Source of the DNA: Ptychodera flava
Taxonomy: Eukaryota; Hemichordata; Enteropneusta; Ptychoderidae
Direction: 5' to 3'
Assembly: GCF_041260155.1 (NCBI RefSeq)
Contig: NC_091944.1
Span: 22,431,877 to 22,495,876 of the forward strand
DNA length: 64,000 nucleotides
Each line of letters starts with the position of its first letter. The stretch's first letter is position 1. Shown one piece after another: positions 32,755 to 44,821 of this stretch. A model generated the notes under the pieces. The model was given only the letters and a program-made list of their open reading frames with translations. It did not search any database and had not been told where the DNA came from. Both the position numbers and the translations under genes were made by a program.

Positions 32755-34179
32755 ACCCTCGAGCGTCGAACTACAAAAGCATGGACTCAACAATTTTCAG
32801 TCCAACCCGGGGCCTAATAATTACTTGCGTCGAAACACAACTTTTTCTTCAAATAATGGCGGGTCAAACCGTGCCGGAGGCAAAAACAGAAGTCAAAATC
32901 TCAATTTTAACAAAAGTTCCCAGGACGAAACTTTACATGCGGTAAAAAGGGGGTCAGACGAAACCGCGGTACATATCTGTATACCCTTCCACTGCAGTGC
33001 CGCCCCCGACTAGACAGTGCTCATCCATAAACATTGCATGGGCAAGAACAGAATGAAATAGAGTAAACAGAATCTTTATGAACTGTATGCCAAACTGGCA
33101 TATCTGCCAATACGATGAGGCCCAATATAAATATGTTTCCAATAAGTCAACGTACCCTAGAAAATATCGCCGGCCCTAGAATTGTTTTTTGCATTTTCAA
33201 AAACTGTCGAGTAAATTCCTAAATTTCACCCTACTTTATGGGTCTCAGCCAACAAAAGTATATATAAAAAATTATTTCTTTGACCTACCTATCCAAATTT
33301 TCGGAGGCCTAATTCAGAATAAGAAATTCTGGAGAATACAATGGGAGACTTGAAAGCATTCATTGCAATTAAATGCAATTCATAAATTAATTGACTTTGC
33401 CATCGCGACATTTCTCCATTTCGACAATTACAACTAGCCGTTGTCGTTATAAAGTAGTGCAAATTGAGACCAAATGATGGAAGGCGAATCACTCCGCCAC
33501 CCCCAAGAGAACATGCAGCAGAAACAAAATCGTAGTCCAGCCATTAAGAAGAGTCAGGCGAGTTGAGGGCTTCGGTGTTTTACATGTAAGCTTTTTTAAA
33601 TAAATAAGAAGGGCTTCCAGCATCTTATCTTTGAATTACGTTTCATAGAACTTTGCAAGCTTAGTTTCGTGACTAAAACCGTTCCGGCGGAATTATGATA
33701 GACTGCAGCGAAAGCCACGTCACCTTTCGTGAACTACATGTAATTAATGGCTTGGGCAAAAGAAAATTGGCATTTGGCGACAGACTTTGGACAGAGCACC
33801 ATGTGTAAACTCTGGACCCTACTACTAGCCGAGAGATGTTACAAAATATAATAATTTGGAGATGAAACCAACAATGGAGCGTCCCGCAAAAATGATACGC
33901 GTCCCCAAAATTTGTATGTGCAAATTTCAACATCACTTGCAAAGCCGAATGAGGTCATTCAAATCTACAAACCAGATTTGATTGGGCAAAGTGTCAGCAA
34001 ACTTTTGAAGAAAATTGTACAAAATAAGAGTAACAAATTTGAGCACATGGTGACAAAACTCACGAGGAGCATCCCTACGGAGCTGCATATAATCAATTTT
34101 AAAGCTGTCAGACCAGTGATATACGAGATAATGCTTGACCCAATTTTTTTGAAAAGATTTGCACCAACATAGGCAAGAG

Positions 34180-34283
34180 GCAAATACGAAAGTTTGCTTA
34201 GCAGTGGTTTCAGAGAAGTGTGAAGCTGACAGCGGAAAGCAAATACGAAAGTTTGCTTAGCAGTGGTTTCAGAGAAGTGTGAA
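34180..34283. repeat. Direct tandem duplication, 45 bp identical, period 59 bp
   Basis: gcaaatacgaaagtttgctt and the following 25 bases occur at 34180-34224 and again identically at 34239-34283, separated by 14 bp. The identity implies a recent duplication. Confidence 0.9.
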
Positions 34284-37200
34284 ATTGGCAGAGGATTGAT
34301 GACGGCTGCCGATGGACAATCGACCTCGTCGCTGACAGTGAAACTATAGACCCCGGTTCTCTAGGGTCTACTGTCACAGTGGTACTAAAATACCAGTCTA
34401 GAATTCCTCAGTGGAATTCACGCTCTGCTATCTTTAAAGCCAGTCTAGTCTTCAGTGAAAAAGTATATTTAAACAAAATTGACTCAAGGATTAAAACAAT
34501 TTTAAGCAGGATTCATTTAAGCCTAAATTAGGCCGTAGTCGTGCTAGAGCGATTACTGGTATTCAATAATACTTGTAAATTATAGTATGGTTCCCTGCGT
34601 CCCCGGGGAGTCTGGCTGCGCGCTTTGCTAACGAAAAGCATTCGTGAGCATACCACAGCCAGCGGTTGAAACGGGCATAGGACCAGAACAACTGTCTATG
34701 CTGTAATCTTTCTCGACAGTCCATACTCATTATTTGGGGTTTCAATACATAGTTCGTGAAAATAAGTCTCCTCTGTCACAATTATGATATAATAAATTTT
34801 TATTGTAACTTTGCTGTCCATTTCCGTAACACATAGCAGACAATCTTTGCCAATGGTGTTGTTGAAACAGTGACAGAACACAAACGTGGATCAAGTACGG
34901 ATCTACAAACAGTCAAAATGTCATACCTTGCCGTGTGTATACAGAGTGGGAAACTTCAGAAAAATGTGCTTCGTCCATGTCATGTCATAAAATATTCTTT
35001 ACATCAGTTACACGCAATAAACGAGAGTACTTTAAAAATAAAGGAAATGCTTTCACATATTCTTAATGAAGGCACAGTGAACAAAATGCTGAAAAAGCTT
35101 GAATACAAAGATGCCCGCACTTCAAATGTTTAACTACGAGTAAGTTCAAAAGACAGTCACTAGAAACAACATGAATATACAGACTGATATTCTGACCGGT
35201 ACACAGTAAACATTTTACAAAAATATACAAATTTCATGAACGAATTATGCCAGGTGCTGATCTCCTCAAAAGCCATTTGTAAATTCCACAAACTAGAAAG
35301 TTACCAGACAGTATTGTGCTGTGGATATCTTTTAGCAACGTTCTTTACAGCATGTTAGATGACACCATGTGTAGGCGTCGATAGGTGAGCATGAAGCGCC
35401 CTCTAGCGACGAATCCTCTCGCTTGACATACAAGTACACCGTGATAGGAGCAAGTTTCAGGTCACAAAATATCGCTAAATGCACACACAGACTTACGCCT
35501 CTAAACCATGACACACTACAGCAAAATGGCAAGATAAAATTTCAATTGAATCCAATTAACATAATAAGGAAACAAATCGGTACAATAAAGTTTACTATTG
35601 TTAAATTCTGCAGTTTTACATATACAGTAGAATTTGACTCAAAGGAGAAGAGTGGGATTTGCAAAAATTGCTATGTCCGCAGGGACTAACAAAAGTCGTA
35701 GCAAACAATATGCACAGAAGGCTTGAAATATATATTTGGCAAGTAGCCGATGTAACAATCAATCAAAAATGCTGTCAAAATTTACAAAAAACGATTCATA
35801 TAATTACAGCATGGAGAATTTGGTGACTTTATAAATTTTCTGAATAATTAAAAAAATTAACAAAATTAGGCAATTGCACTTCAAAATTGTAGAAATACAA
35901 CACAATACTGATTAAGGCATAAAATATATTTGACATTCAGTATATGGAGTTTAAAAATTTCTGATTACAATGGGTACATAATTTGAATTGAGAAAATAAG
36001 ATCTTCTGTAAATGTCAACAGATTTCATACTTTGATTTTAATTATTGACAGTACAAAATAAAAAAAAATGTATTTAAAAGACAGAAAAAAAATCAGGACA
36101 TTGATGCAAAAAAATCCCAGAAAACAAAAAAAAAGAAAACTTCTAGATATTTTCCCTCAATGATAATAGTAACTTTTCTTTATTATTTTTTGCAATATTT
36201 GGAGATTTTGAAAAGTAAAGTTTATCACATCATTTGGCATGTTGAAAAATTGCCTTCCACCCATCGTATCGGACTGAACTGACTTATAGCTTCATCAGCT
36301 GCAATATTTGGTTTGATTTTCACAAACAGATTCAGCAATCCCCAAAAGGTGACCAAGTCAGTTTCGATTATGTTTTTTTAAGTGACTACCGAAACTAGTG
36401 TTCTCATGTTTGAAAATAAAGCTCTCTCCATATCTTTATTTGCTCTCTCCAAAGGCAACCCCCTTCACTACCGCGATGTCACAAAATCACTGTACCAGAC
36501 ATTCTGTAAACACAGCAAGGAGCTTGCTGGAATTTTCCAGCACTTAATACCGGAAATTTCCCTCATTTTAGGTTTAAAATAGTAAAACCAGTCAATTTAA
36601 AATGGCCAAAGTCTTTTTCCTATACAATGAAATTGTCGTTTTGGCATAAAAATGTCATTGTTTCAGTGAAATCTTGTGTGAAAGATATGTCCATCATTTG
36701 CAAATTTCAAAAAGTAAGAGTTCAATACATATCTGTGCGACAAAAACAGGGATTTCCTGATATTCATTCAAAAACAATGACATGCTCCATGCACAAACAC
36801 TTCTTGGCTTTAATATATGCTCTATGTACTGGCTACTGAACAAGAAAAAGGTGCTATTTTTGTTTTGCTTGATAGTGTTGTTGGAATACGAATAACAATT
36901 GGTTTGAATTGATGTGGCTGGCTTTTAATATGTACTTTTAGCTCAGTAATAGTGATTTCTTAAACAGAAATCGAGACCTAGTACGAAACTAATCTATAAC
37001 ACAAAGCTATATTGGTTACATAAATACAGCAAAGTATGATCTGGGATAAATCTCTTTCAAACTCAAAATTAAAAAAAATCACTTATTCTTTCTAGTCATT
37101 GCAAAATACACACGCCCCCTCTGAAAAAGCGAACATATTAAAGTTGTTGTGCCAGTAAAATATTAAGATGTATATCACATTCATATTTCACATCAATATA

Positions 37201-37429
37201 TAAATATATGTATATTTGTATGAAGTATTTACAAAGCAAGGTGGGAGATTTATTGCATTTTGTTTTCATTATTATAGAAAGCACGGGACATCTTAAAAGG
37301 CATCACCGATCACATTCATAGAACTGAAAAATAATTCCAGTTTGATAAGTAAGCAAAATCTCACACTTTTGACCAGGCATCACATTTCAAATATGCTGAG
37401 CTCATTTAAATATCAGGAAACAAGGTCAC

Positions 37430-37480
37430 ACATACACACAAAGACACACACACACGTACACACAAAGACACACACACATA
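37430..37480. repeat. Imperfect (CA)n microsatellite
   Basis: A tract of cacaca blocks interrupted by caaag and gtac, with a roughly 18-bp higher-order repeat (acacaaagacacacacaca). Confidence 0.85.
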
Positions 37481-39060
37481 CAAATTCAACATACTGCATC
37501 AACAATCATTACTCCGACTGAAAGAAAAGGGTACTTCTTGGTCAAAAACTCGAAATTTAAAATATAGTGCATGGTACACTGTAGCTGCCATAAGTATTGT
37601 ATCCGATAGCTATTCACATCTTCAAAAGACAGCTTAATTTGCATATCACGCCCGAATGCACAAGTTTTCATGTCTTGGAAAATCACCGTGGTGTCATAAG
37701 TACATTTTCATAAGATCCTAATAACAGTTAGAGCATAATGATGAGGAATTAAACTAAAATCTCCCAACATTTCTCTGTCCATATAAGTGCCGTTTCAAAT
37801 AACTGAGCTTTCTTTGAACGTGCCTCTGTAATTGACAAAGTCCATACATTGCTATGAAGATACTACTATGAAAATTACGAATATGCTCTTGTTAGATTGG
37901 CTATGATTAACATTCCATCTTTCACTGAATGTATAAAAACAAAAAAAATCTACTTAAACACATGTCTACTGATCATATTTGCTCATATAGATTCATGTAA
38001 GCCACATATAGCAGAATACGAGAAAAGATATCAGGTCCTGCAACGGTTACCTTTCGGGCGGTATCCTCCTAGATACCAGCCATAACCCTATAGCCCACAC
38101 ACTGGTCGATGGGAAATGTTCAAAGAGTTAACTGTCTTATACCAGATATAACATTTGTTTTGGTTCATACGCGTATGAGTTGGCTTAATTTTACCTTGTT
38201 TCATTGTCAACCAATAATAGGTATGTAGATAAATAAAACTTTTGTGTTTCCATCTATTTCAATTAACTTGAAGCTCTACAATAATTCTCAAGGATAAAAG
38301 TAATACGCAATGGTGAATTGGGACACAAACCTTGCATTTCAGGTGCAAAAGACGATATTTGTGCAGGAAACCCCAAGTTAAATGTTTATAAGGGTTTGTC
38401 TTTTGCTTCTTTTTGCACCAACAGCATTGAATATTTGAGTTCAGATGTAAGTCATCTCACATTTGTTTTCAAAACCAGTGGCAGATCATGGAAGAGAGAG
38501 AGCTGCTCTATTGCCGCCAGTAATTCAGTTAAACCTAGCTGCCTATTTTAAAATTCCAGTTTTCAAAATAAATATATACATATACTAAGTCACGAAAACG
38601 TGAAGCAGAAGTCAATATCAGTATCTTGGTCCCTGACAGGAGCAGGAGTTATGAATTCTTCACGAAAATGCTAACACAGAGAAAGGCTAGAAAGGTCTAA
38701 AAGGCTAGAAAATCAATTTGGAAAATCAAAGTTCCTTGCCGTTCACTTTTCACCATTTGGCAGTTTTTCAAACTTTATGAGGAATCACTTTAGGAACAGA
38801 AAGCATAATCTGTAATCTAACACTAACAAGAAAAAAACATTTCCCGCATATCTTACTGACAACTTGGCAGCATAGGATGATGGATTTAAATTTTTTTTCT
38901 GGTTCAAAATAAACAGTGATCTTTCAATCATCTTGAATTTGCAAACCAGGGAGCAACCTTGGCTAAAATGGAAGTTGGCATCAGAGAACCACTAGGTTAC
39001 AGTCCTATCTCCTACAATGTGGTTTAAATGCCCGAAAAAAAGAAACGTTCACTCTCTGTG

Positions 39061-39186
39061 TGAAAATGGTACAACCCAGTATGAAAATGGTACAACCCAG
39101 TGTGAAAATGGTACAATCCAGTGTCAAAATGGTACAATCCAGTGTGAAAATGGTACAATCTAGTGTGAAAATGGTACAATCCAGTG
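39061..39186. repeat. 21-bp minisatellite, six copies
   Basis: Six units of the type tgaaaatggtacaacccagt plus one base start at 39061, 39082, 39103, 39124, 39145 and 39166. They differ at 1-3 positions. A seventh related box (aaatggtacaaccatgtgtga) lies apart near 39375. The period is a multiple of three, so the minus strand reads a YHFHTGL heptapeptide repeat, but I see no gene context for it. Confidence 0.9.
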
Positions 39187-40381
39187 TGATCGAAATTAAG
39201 GGTCACATCATGTGGGACAACAGGCACAAAGTATGAGATAATGTTCAACACCTACACATTTGATAAACTAGATTCAAATAAAGTACAAACCTGAATATTC
39301 TTAGAAACCTACCTCTCCCTAGACATAATTTAAAATTTGGCACAAAAAGCATCACCTCCACTGTCATCTACATTAAATGGTACAACCATGTGTGACAGAA
39401 AGGTAGGTCACATAAAATTGGGACAACAGGGGAGTGTGCAAGTAGTACTGTAAAACATCTCGGCAAAGCTAACATCATCTTCAGATAAAAATCTGGAGTA
39501 TAGGGGCAAACCTCATATATCATCCATAAGATAATTTCCAGTGATGTGTGCAGCAAAAACATATACGGATATTAAAAAATAATTAGGAAAATCTTTAACA
39601 TATACATTTAAATATTAGATAAGTAAAATACCTTATGGCAAAAAGTCTTCATGCAAATAATGTCAATGTTAGTGTAAAACAAGCTTTAGCACCAAAATTG
39701 AGTCCGGTGGATCTAAATTAAAGGCTCTGAATCTGAACATGAATGCTAACCCAAATGAGCTGAAAATCAGACTACTGGGATATCTACTGTTAATCTTCAT
39801 AGTGACTTTGAAGGGTTGGCAATGACTTAAATGACAGCTTATTTTGGAATGATGAGGTCAATTTCAGAACATTACTTCATTAAAATTCACTGGTTGCTTA
39901 CGGCAGAACAAATAGAAATGGTTCATCGATTCGCATTTCTTTGGTTAACACTTTGATTCAGTTTTATGGTAGATATATGAAAGCTGAGATTTACATGAGT
40001 AAATTCAAATGCAGCATTGAAACCTGTAAAATATTTTGACAATTGTGTCTTTTCTCTCTTCTGCCACCTTGAGAATGACAAACAGCACAGGAAATTCCGT
40101 ACACATTTTTGCTCAGAAGGGGTAAACGCCATGCGTAATATGCCATGTAGAGTGCAGGGCTTTTGTTCAAACTCCTTCTTGGCACAAATCAAATTGTACA
40201 GCTGTTGTGTTCTACCTCTATCATTTCTACCTCACATGTCATTCAACTTGCTTTTCTTGAGTAAGCTGCAATTGCCTGATGTACAACTACCACGAGGCAT
40301 TCTTGGACGTCCATCCAACAATGAAAATATTGCACGTTGTAACTCTCTGTTGGCAGGGATGGATGAGTCATACAACTGGAC

Positions 40382-40495
40382 TCAGAGCACAGTATTTGAG
40401 GAGTCTGCAGACCAGTAATTAAAAGTTCCGGTTTCACCGTCTCCAAAAGTGTCGTATGAGTCATTGTAATGTGCTTTCATCTCTGTGCCATATTC
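40382..40495 (-). CDS. Mucin-like exon 4: C-terminal tail ending NTVL
   Basis: The acceptor atttcacag precedes 40495. In phase 0 the exon encodes EYGTEMKAHYNDSYDTFGDG and continues to ADSSNTVL, with TGA at 40384-40382. T-V-L at the end fits the class I PDZ-ligand pattern (S/T-x-hydrophobic). Three Tyr in acidic contexts could be phosphorylation sites. Confidence 0.78.
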   Translation of the reverse strand, partial: EYGTEMKAHYNDSYDTFGDGETGTFNYWSADSSNTVL

Positions 40496-43400
40496 CTGTG
40501 AAATAAAAGAATTGCCAGATCAAATGATTAAACACATACGAACATAAGAATGCACAGACATACATACGTACAGACATTAAATGCTATCTGATCCCATAAG
40601 CTCCTACGTATATGTGGAAAATTGGAGCTAAAAATTCTTCCTATGAAATTATATCAAAATCATGCAATAATTGATGTCTTTGAATTTATGGCAATATTCC
40701 AATTTTGATTCCATCAAATGATTGATCTGATGGTAACATATTCAACCTTTTCTAAGTTTTGTGATCTTGGTGAATGTTTCAGCGCCCTCTTGAGACAACA
40801 GACAAGCAGACCCACATGATTACTTTCAAATAAAAACGTACACTTGCTTTTATTCACATCCACGTCAATTATTGAATAATCTATCTCAGGCCGAGTTACG
40901 ATCAGAGCAAGAATATTCCAGTTGTAAAATAAAAAGACCAACCTTAGGTAGTTGAATACGGCCATTGATGTATTTTGCACTTATTGTGTCATCCCATGGA
41001 TCAGCGCGACTGAAGTCATATGACGATGACGAGCTTCTATATCGTCGATAAAATAAGAAGATAAGCAGAACTACAAAAAGAGAATAGTAAATGATGAGCA
41101 ATCCTTGTCTCTAAACATGAGTATAGTACTACACACATATTGACATTAAAAAATCATTCTGTTATGTTACTGGCTGTTATCAAATTGACACACCCAATGC
41201 ATGAAACTCTGCACAAAGGTATTCATGTATGCAAAGAATATTACTATAAAAACCCTATTAATTCGACCACTCTATTAATTCTACAACACTGTTTTTTTCT
41301 CAAAACGTACCGTACTTTAATTTTACCGTTATCAGTTCGACCACCAGTGGAAATTGGGACTTTCTCAATCTCTAATAATTCGACCAACCAATCGCGACAA
41401 GCTGTTTTGAACATTTTGTACACAGAATAATACAACGAACAGCACAGAATATCTAAATCAGGACTTCAGGAAAGTCACCTTTACATGTTTCAATCTGCCA
41501 AGACGCTTAAGCATATCACTTATTAACTGTCAAAAAATGTTGAAATCCCAAATAATTTGACCACTAAAATTATTTAGGCTCTGTTAAGTTCTAATAAATC
41601 AACAATCTAAAATTGTAATTATTTTTTTCTGGTCGAATTGATAGGACTTTTACGGTACAACCATTTTAACTATAAGAATGCAAAGCAACAGATAAGAACA
41701 GCTGTTACATTTCAAGTGTGAGCTTTATGATAAAGTAAACAAGCACTAACAAACTCAGCTAAAACAAGATCAGTTTTGACATAATATATTTTGTAAAATT
41801 ATTGTTTTCATCTTATGAAACGAGAGACACAAACTGAATGACAGTATACTATACTCACTAATAACAAGAACAGCAACTGTCACTCCAAGTGATATCCCTA
41901 CGATAGCCCCTGTACTTAATCCTCCTACAGGGGTTGCTGTGTAGTTTTCAGTTGTTGCTATGGTTTCTGTTACAGTGGATGTTGCCTCAGTCAAGTCCAG
42001 TGTGGTCTTTGTTGGCTCTGTCTCAGCAGGTGTTGTCTGTTCTTTAGAAGTTGTCACTGCCGGTTCTTGTGTCGTGACTGCAGGAGTTGTTGCACGGCCT
42101 GGAGTTGTGACTGTGGTGGTTCCCTCAGTTGTAACCCGTGAAGTAGGCATGCTACTCGTAGTTGTGACCAGAGTGGTTTCCTCTGTTGTGACCTGTGGGC
42201 TTGTCACATCACCTGGAGTTGTGACTGCAGTTGTTCCATCTGCAGTTGTCTCAGGAGTTTTCTCACTGCTGTGAGTTGTCACTCTTGAAGTAATGTCTGT
42301 GGCTTCAACAGATGTTGCCTCTCTGTGTGTCCCTGTCGCTGATGTTGCCTCCTCTGTTGTTGTATCTTCAAAAGGCAGAGTTGAATTCATCAGGGTTGTC
42401 ATGCTCTCTGTTGTTGCCATTGTGCTATTTTCATCTGTTGTCGTCGGAACAGTTGTTGAAGTTTCAAACGTACCATTCGTTGTCTCCTCTGTGGCTGTTG
42501 CTACGGAAGTTGTATCTTCTACGACTGTGGTTGAATCTGTGAAATTTGTATTGATCATTTCTTGTGTAGTACTGTCTGCCTCTGTACTCGGTGTTTCTGT
42601 CACAGAAGCGTTTGTTGTGGGGCTCTCTTCAGAGGTAGTCACAGCTGTCACATTTGTGGTACTTGGTTCCTCTGTGGTACTGTTATAATCCGTCACAGGG
42701 TATGTTGTTTCTTCTATTGTGGTTGTCAAATTTGTTTCTTCATGAGTTGTTGGTGTATATGTAACTGTGACATTTGGTGTCACGTCCACATCAGTAGTTG
42801 CTACACCACCTGTTGTTTTTTCTATCGTAGATGTCATTTCAGTCGTTATAGAACTGTTTGTTGATGGTCTCTCCTCTCCAGTTGTCATTATCTCAGTGAC
42901 ATTAGCACTTGTTGTTTGTCCTTCATTGGTTGTTGTATCCACAAAGGTAGTATTCATTATAGGTGGCGACGTTGTAGTTTCATCAGTTCCTATTCCAACA
43001 GTCGTCTCTGCAGCCAGTGTTGTAACCTCTGTGCCTCTGACGGTGGTGGACAGCATAGCCCTGGTGGTAACAACTGGAGTTGGGAAGGTTTCTGAAGCTG
43101 TGGCCGTCTCCCTTCCTGTAGTAGTAGCTGCCGCGCTTGTCTGCTCAATTGTTGTCGTCAAGTCTGTACCATTGCCGGCAGTTGTTTCAGACACTGTGGT
43201 CGTCTCCTCCGCTGAACTGCTAGCTGCCATGGTTGTCTGTGACGGCGTTGTTGTCATATCCGTGCCATCAGCAACAGTGGTCTCTAATGCTATTGTTGTC
43301 TTTTCTGTTCCTGGTCTTGTAGTGGTTATTCTTGCAGATGTCCCTGCAGTAGTTTCCTCTTCTGTGCTCACATACACAGATGTTGTTGCCTGAAGTGTTG

Positions 43401-44821
43401 TTGCACTGCTTGTTGGCTGCAGGGACGTGACACTGGTTGCTTCTTGGGTTGTTAATGAGCTAGTTGTTGTTTCAAATTCTGTCTGTTCCGGAGTTGCCTG
43501 GCTTGGCGTAGTTGCAGCAGTTGTGACATTTGGTGTGGTTGCACCAGATGGAGATGTGACTGTTGTGTCCACTGCAGTTGTAACACTTGGTGTTGTTCCA
43601 ACAGGTGGAGATGTGACTGTTGTTGTGTCCACTGCAGTTGTAACATCTGGTGTTGTTTCAACAGGTGGAGATGTGACTGTTGTTGTGTCCACTGCAGTTG
43701 TAACATTTGGTGTTGTTTCACCTGGTGGAGATGTGACTGTTGTTATCGCTGCAGTAGTTGTAACATCTGTTGTGGTTCCACCAGGTGGAGGTGCGACCGT
43801 TGTAATCTCTAGAGTTGTCACTGTATCTACAGTTGTTTCTATTGTCGTATCTTTGACTGTTGTCTCAACATCCGATGTGGGCAACGCAGTCGTTGTACCT
43901 AGTTCTGTTTCATACTGTCCTGAAGTAGCTACAGTTGTATTAAGAGTTTCTGTGACACTAGAAGGAGGGGAGGTTGCTGTGGGTGGCAAACTTGATGCTC
44001 TTTCCGTAGTATTTGGTGTAGCTGAGGTTTGTGCTGGATGCTCGGTGCTCAAATCATCAGTTTCAAGTAAATCCGTTTGACTCTCAGTTGTTGTAGCTAG
44101 TGTAGAGATAGTTGGGCTGGTGCCAGTATCACTGAACGTCTTTGGTATGACCAGAATAATCAGTGTCAAAACTGTGAACAACAATTATATTTAATATTAC
44201 TGCTGTGCTTATAAGTACCGGTAAGTACAAATATTTGCATATTCATAAATGTGACATTTGTAATTTGAAAGTTGAAAAGATCAGGTTTCCCTAGACAAAA
44301 AATATATGATGAAAAAGCCTGAATCTTCAGACGCTGAATCTTCAGACGCTGAAATCTGATAGACACCTTCAGATCTATTTTAACTCACTACACTGGAAAT
44401 ACTTGTAATTGAAGAATTAAAGTCTTGCTAATTAGCCTATGCATAATGATACATAGTAGTAAAGTAAAATTTTTTGTTGAATAGCAACTCTTTATGAATA
44501 TGAAATTTTGTTTTTTGTTAGACATGTTGGATACACATGTATTGCATGTCATAATGGGTGAAAACTAACTCTCACTGGTGACAAACACTATCAAAATCAA
44601 TGCTCATAAAGACTGGGAGGCAATCTTTTACACTGGCCATAGCTGAAAAATAAAAAATATCAGACATTTTTAAATATTGGTCACTCTTTGTAATTGTGTA
44701 TGTGCAGAAATGTTTCACATGTCTTGTTTGAGAATGTAATTATGGCAACAACAGGACAAGCTCATTGGATGAATTGCTTCATGAAAACCTTACCTTGAAG
44801 GAAAACACCGGTGGTCATCAT
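40382..44821 (-). CDS. Type I transmembrane mucin-like protein, four exons, about 860 aa, with PDZ-ligand C-terminus
   Basis: Exons in transcript order are 44821-44794, 44171-41859, 41070-40943 and 40495-40382. All introns are GT-AG, the phases are 1, 1, 0, and the total of 2583 nt is 861 codons including TGA. The product starts MMTTGVFLQVLTLIILVIPK, a signal peptide with predicted cleavage near residue 25. About 740 residues dominated by Thr, Ser, Val and Glu follow, with a 20-residue tandem repeat at about 130-228. One transmembrane helix lies at about 765-790, followed by YRRYR and a cytoplasmic tail of about 70 residues with several Tyr, ending SSNTVL. Such domains are heavily O-glycosylated at the cell surface; N-x-S/T sites are also frequent. 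No SEA, EGF or VWD domain is seen. It cannot be assigned to a named mucin because such sequences evolve too fast. Confidence 0.82.
40943..41070 (-). CDS. Mucin-like exon 3: end of membrane helix and cytoplasmic tail
   Basis: The acceptor ctctttttgtag precedes 41070; the exon encodes ILLIFLFYRRYRSSSSSYDF and ends GRIQLPK at the donor aag/gttggt (GT 40942-40941). Joined to exon 2 it extends the hydrophobic run to about 25 residues followed by basic RRYR, the expected stop-transfer signal of a type I protein. Confidence 0.82.
41242..41657. mobile_element. Tc1/mariner- or Tigger-like MITE in the mucin intron 2
   Basis: The left end, tactataaaaaccctattaa then ttcgacc, is mirrored at the right by ggtcgaattgataggacttt then tacggta, giving imperfect terminal inverted repeats of about 26 bp with TA at both outer edges. 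Extra attcgaccac-like boxes lie inside. A TA duplication and the AATTCGACC-type terminus resemble pogo/Tigger elements. There is no transposase. Confidence 0.65.
41859..44171 (-). CDS. Mucin-like exon 2: Thr-rich extracellular region and start of the membrane helix
   Basis: This 2313-bp exon starts after the acceptor ttcacag (AG 44173-44172); the apparent TTG start at 44184 is intronic. It encodes residues 10-780. TTT, TTTV and ETT motifs dominate. The last residues, LSTGAIVGISLGVTVAVLVI, begin the transmembrane helix, and the exon ends at the donor atta/gtgagt (GT 41858-41857). The reading past the donor (SEYSILSF and onward) is intron. The strong Val/Val-Ser runs on the opposite strand are shadows. 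Confidence 0.85.
43517..43810. repeat. 60-bp coding minisatellite in the mucin exon (about five copies)
   Basis: Near-identical 60-bp units (gttgtaacatttggtgttgt on the plus strand and onward) run from about 43517 to 43810. The two central units are almost identical. The minus strand encodes the 20-residue unit TTTVTSPPVETTPDVTTAVD. Low divergence suggests copy number may vary between individuals, as in vertebrate mucin VNTRs. Confidence 0.9.
44794..44821 (-). CDS. Mucin-like exon 1: start of signal peptide (28 bp)
   Basis: The minus strand reads ATGATGACCACCGG and onward, encoding MMTTGVFLQ plus one base, then the donor caag/gtaagg (GT at 44793-44792). The leftover G joins TT of exon 2 to give Val and completes a hydrophobic signal peptide. 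The exon is too short for ORF scanning. The evidence is the phase match, the strong donor and the resulting signal sequence. Confidence 0.72.

Larger units (their letters stand above)
32755..40381. other. Long gene-poor interval; 3' flank of the mucin gene at its right end
   Basis: No coding exon or RNA gene is supportable on either strand. Contents are a 45-bp direct duplication (34180-34283), an imperfect (CA)n tract (about 37430-37480) and the 21-bp minisatellite (39061-39186). The stretch left of 40382 should include the 3' UTR of the mucin gene. The ORF at 40017-40418 is antisense to that UTR and the last exon. Confidence 0.5.

Noticed and set aside
32362..33013. 143- and 210-codon ORFs on opposite strands
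   Set aside because: Both run through the long palindrome of the foldback MITE, which explains their mirrored sequence.
41960..44080. Long Val/Ser-rich plus-strand ORFs across the mucin exon
   Set aside because: They are antisense shadows of Thr codons (ACA/ACT read as TGT/AGT and GTT/GTC); no splice or domain support.
44166..44184. TTG at 44184 as start of the mucin ORF
   Set aside because: It is inside intron 1; the exon begins at 44171 after ttcacag, and a phase-matched ATG exon exists at 44794-44821.
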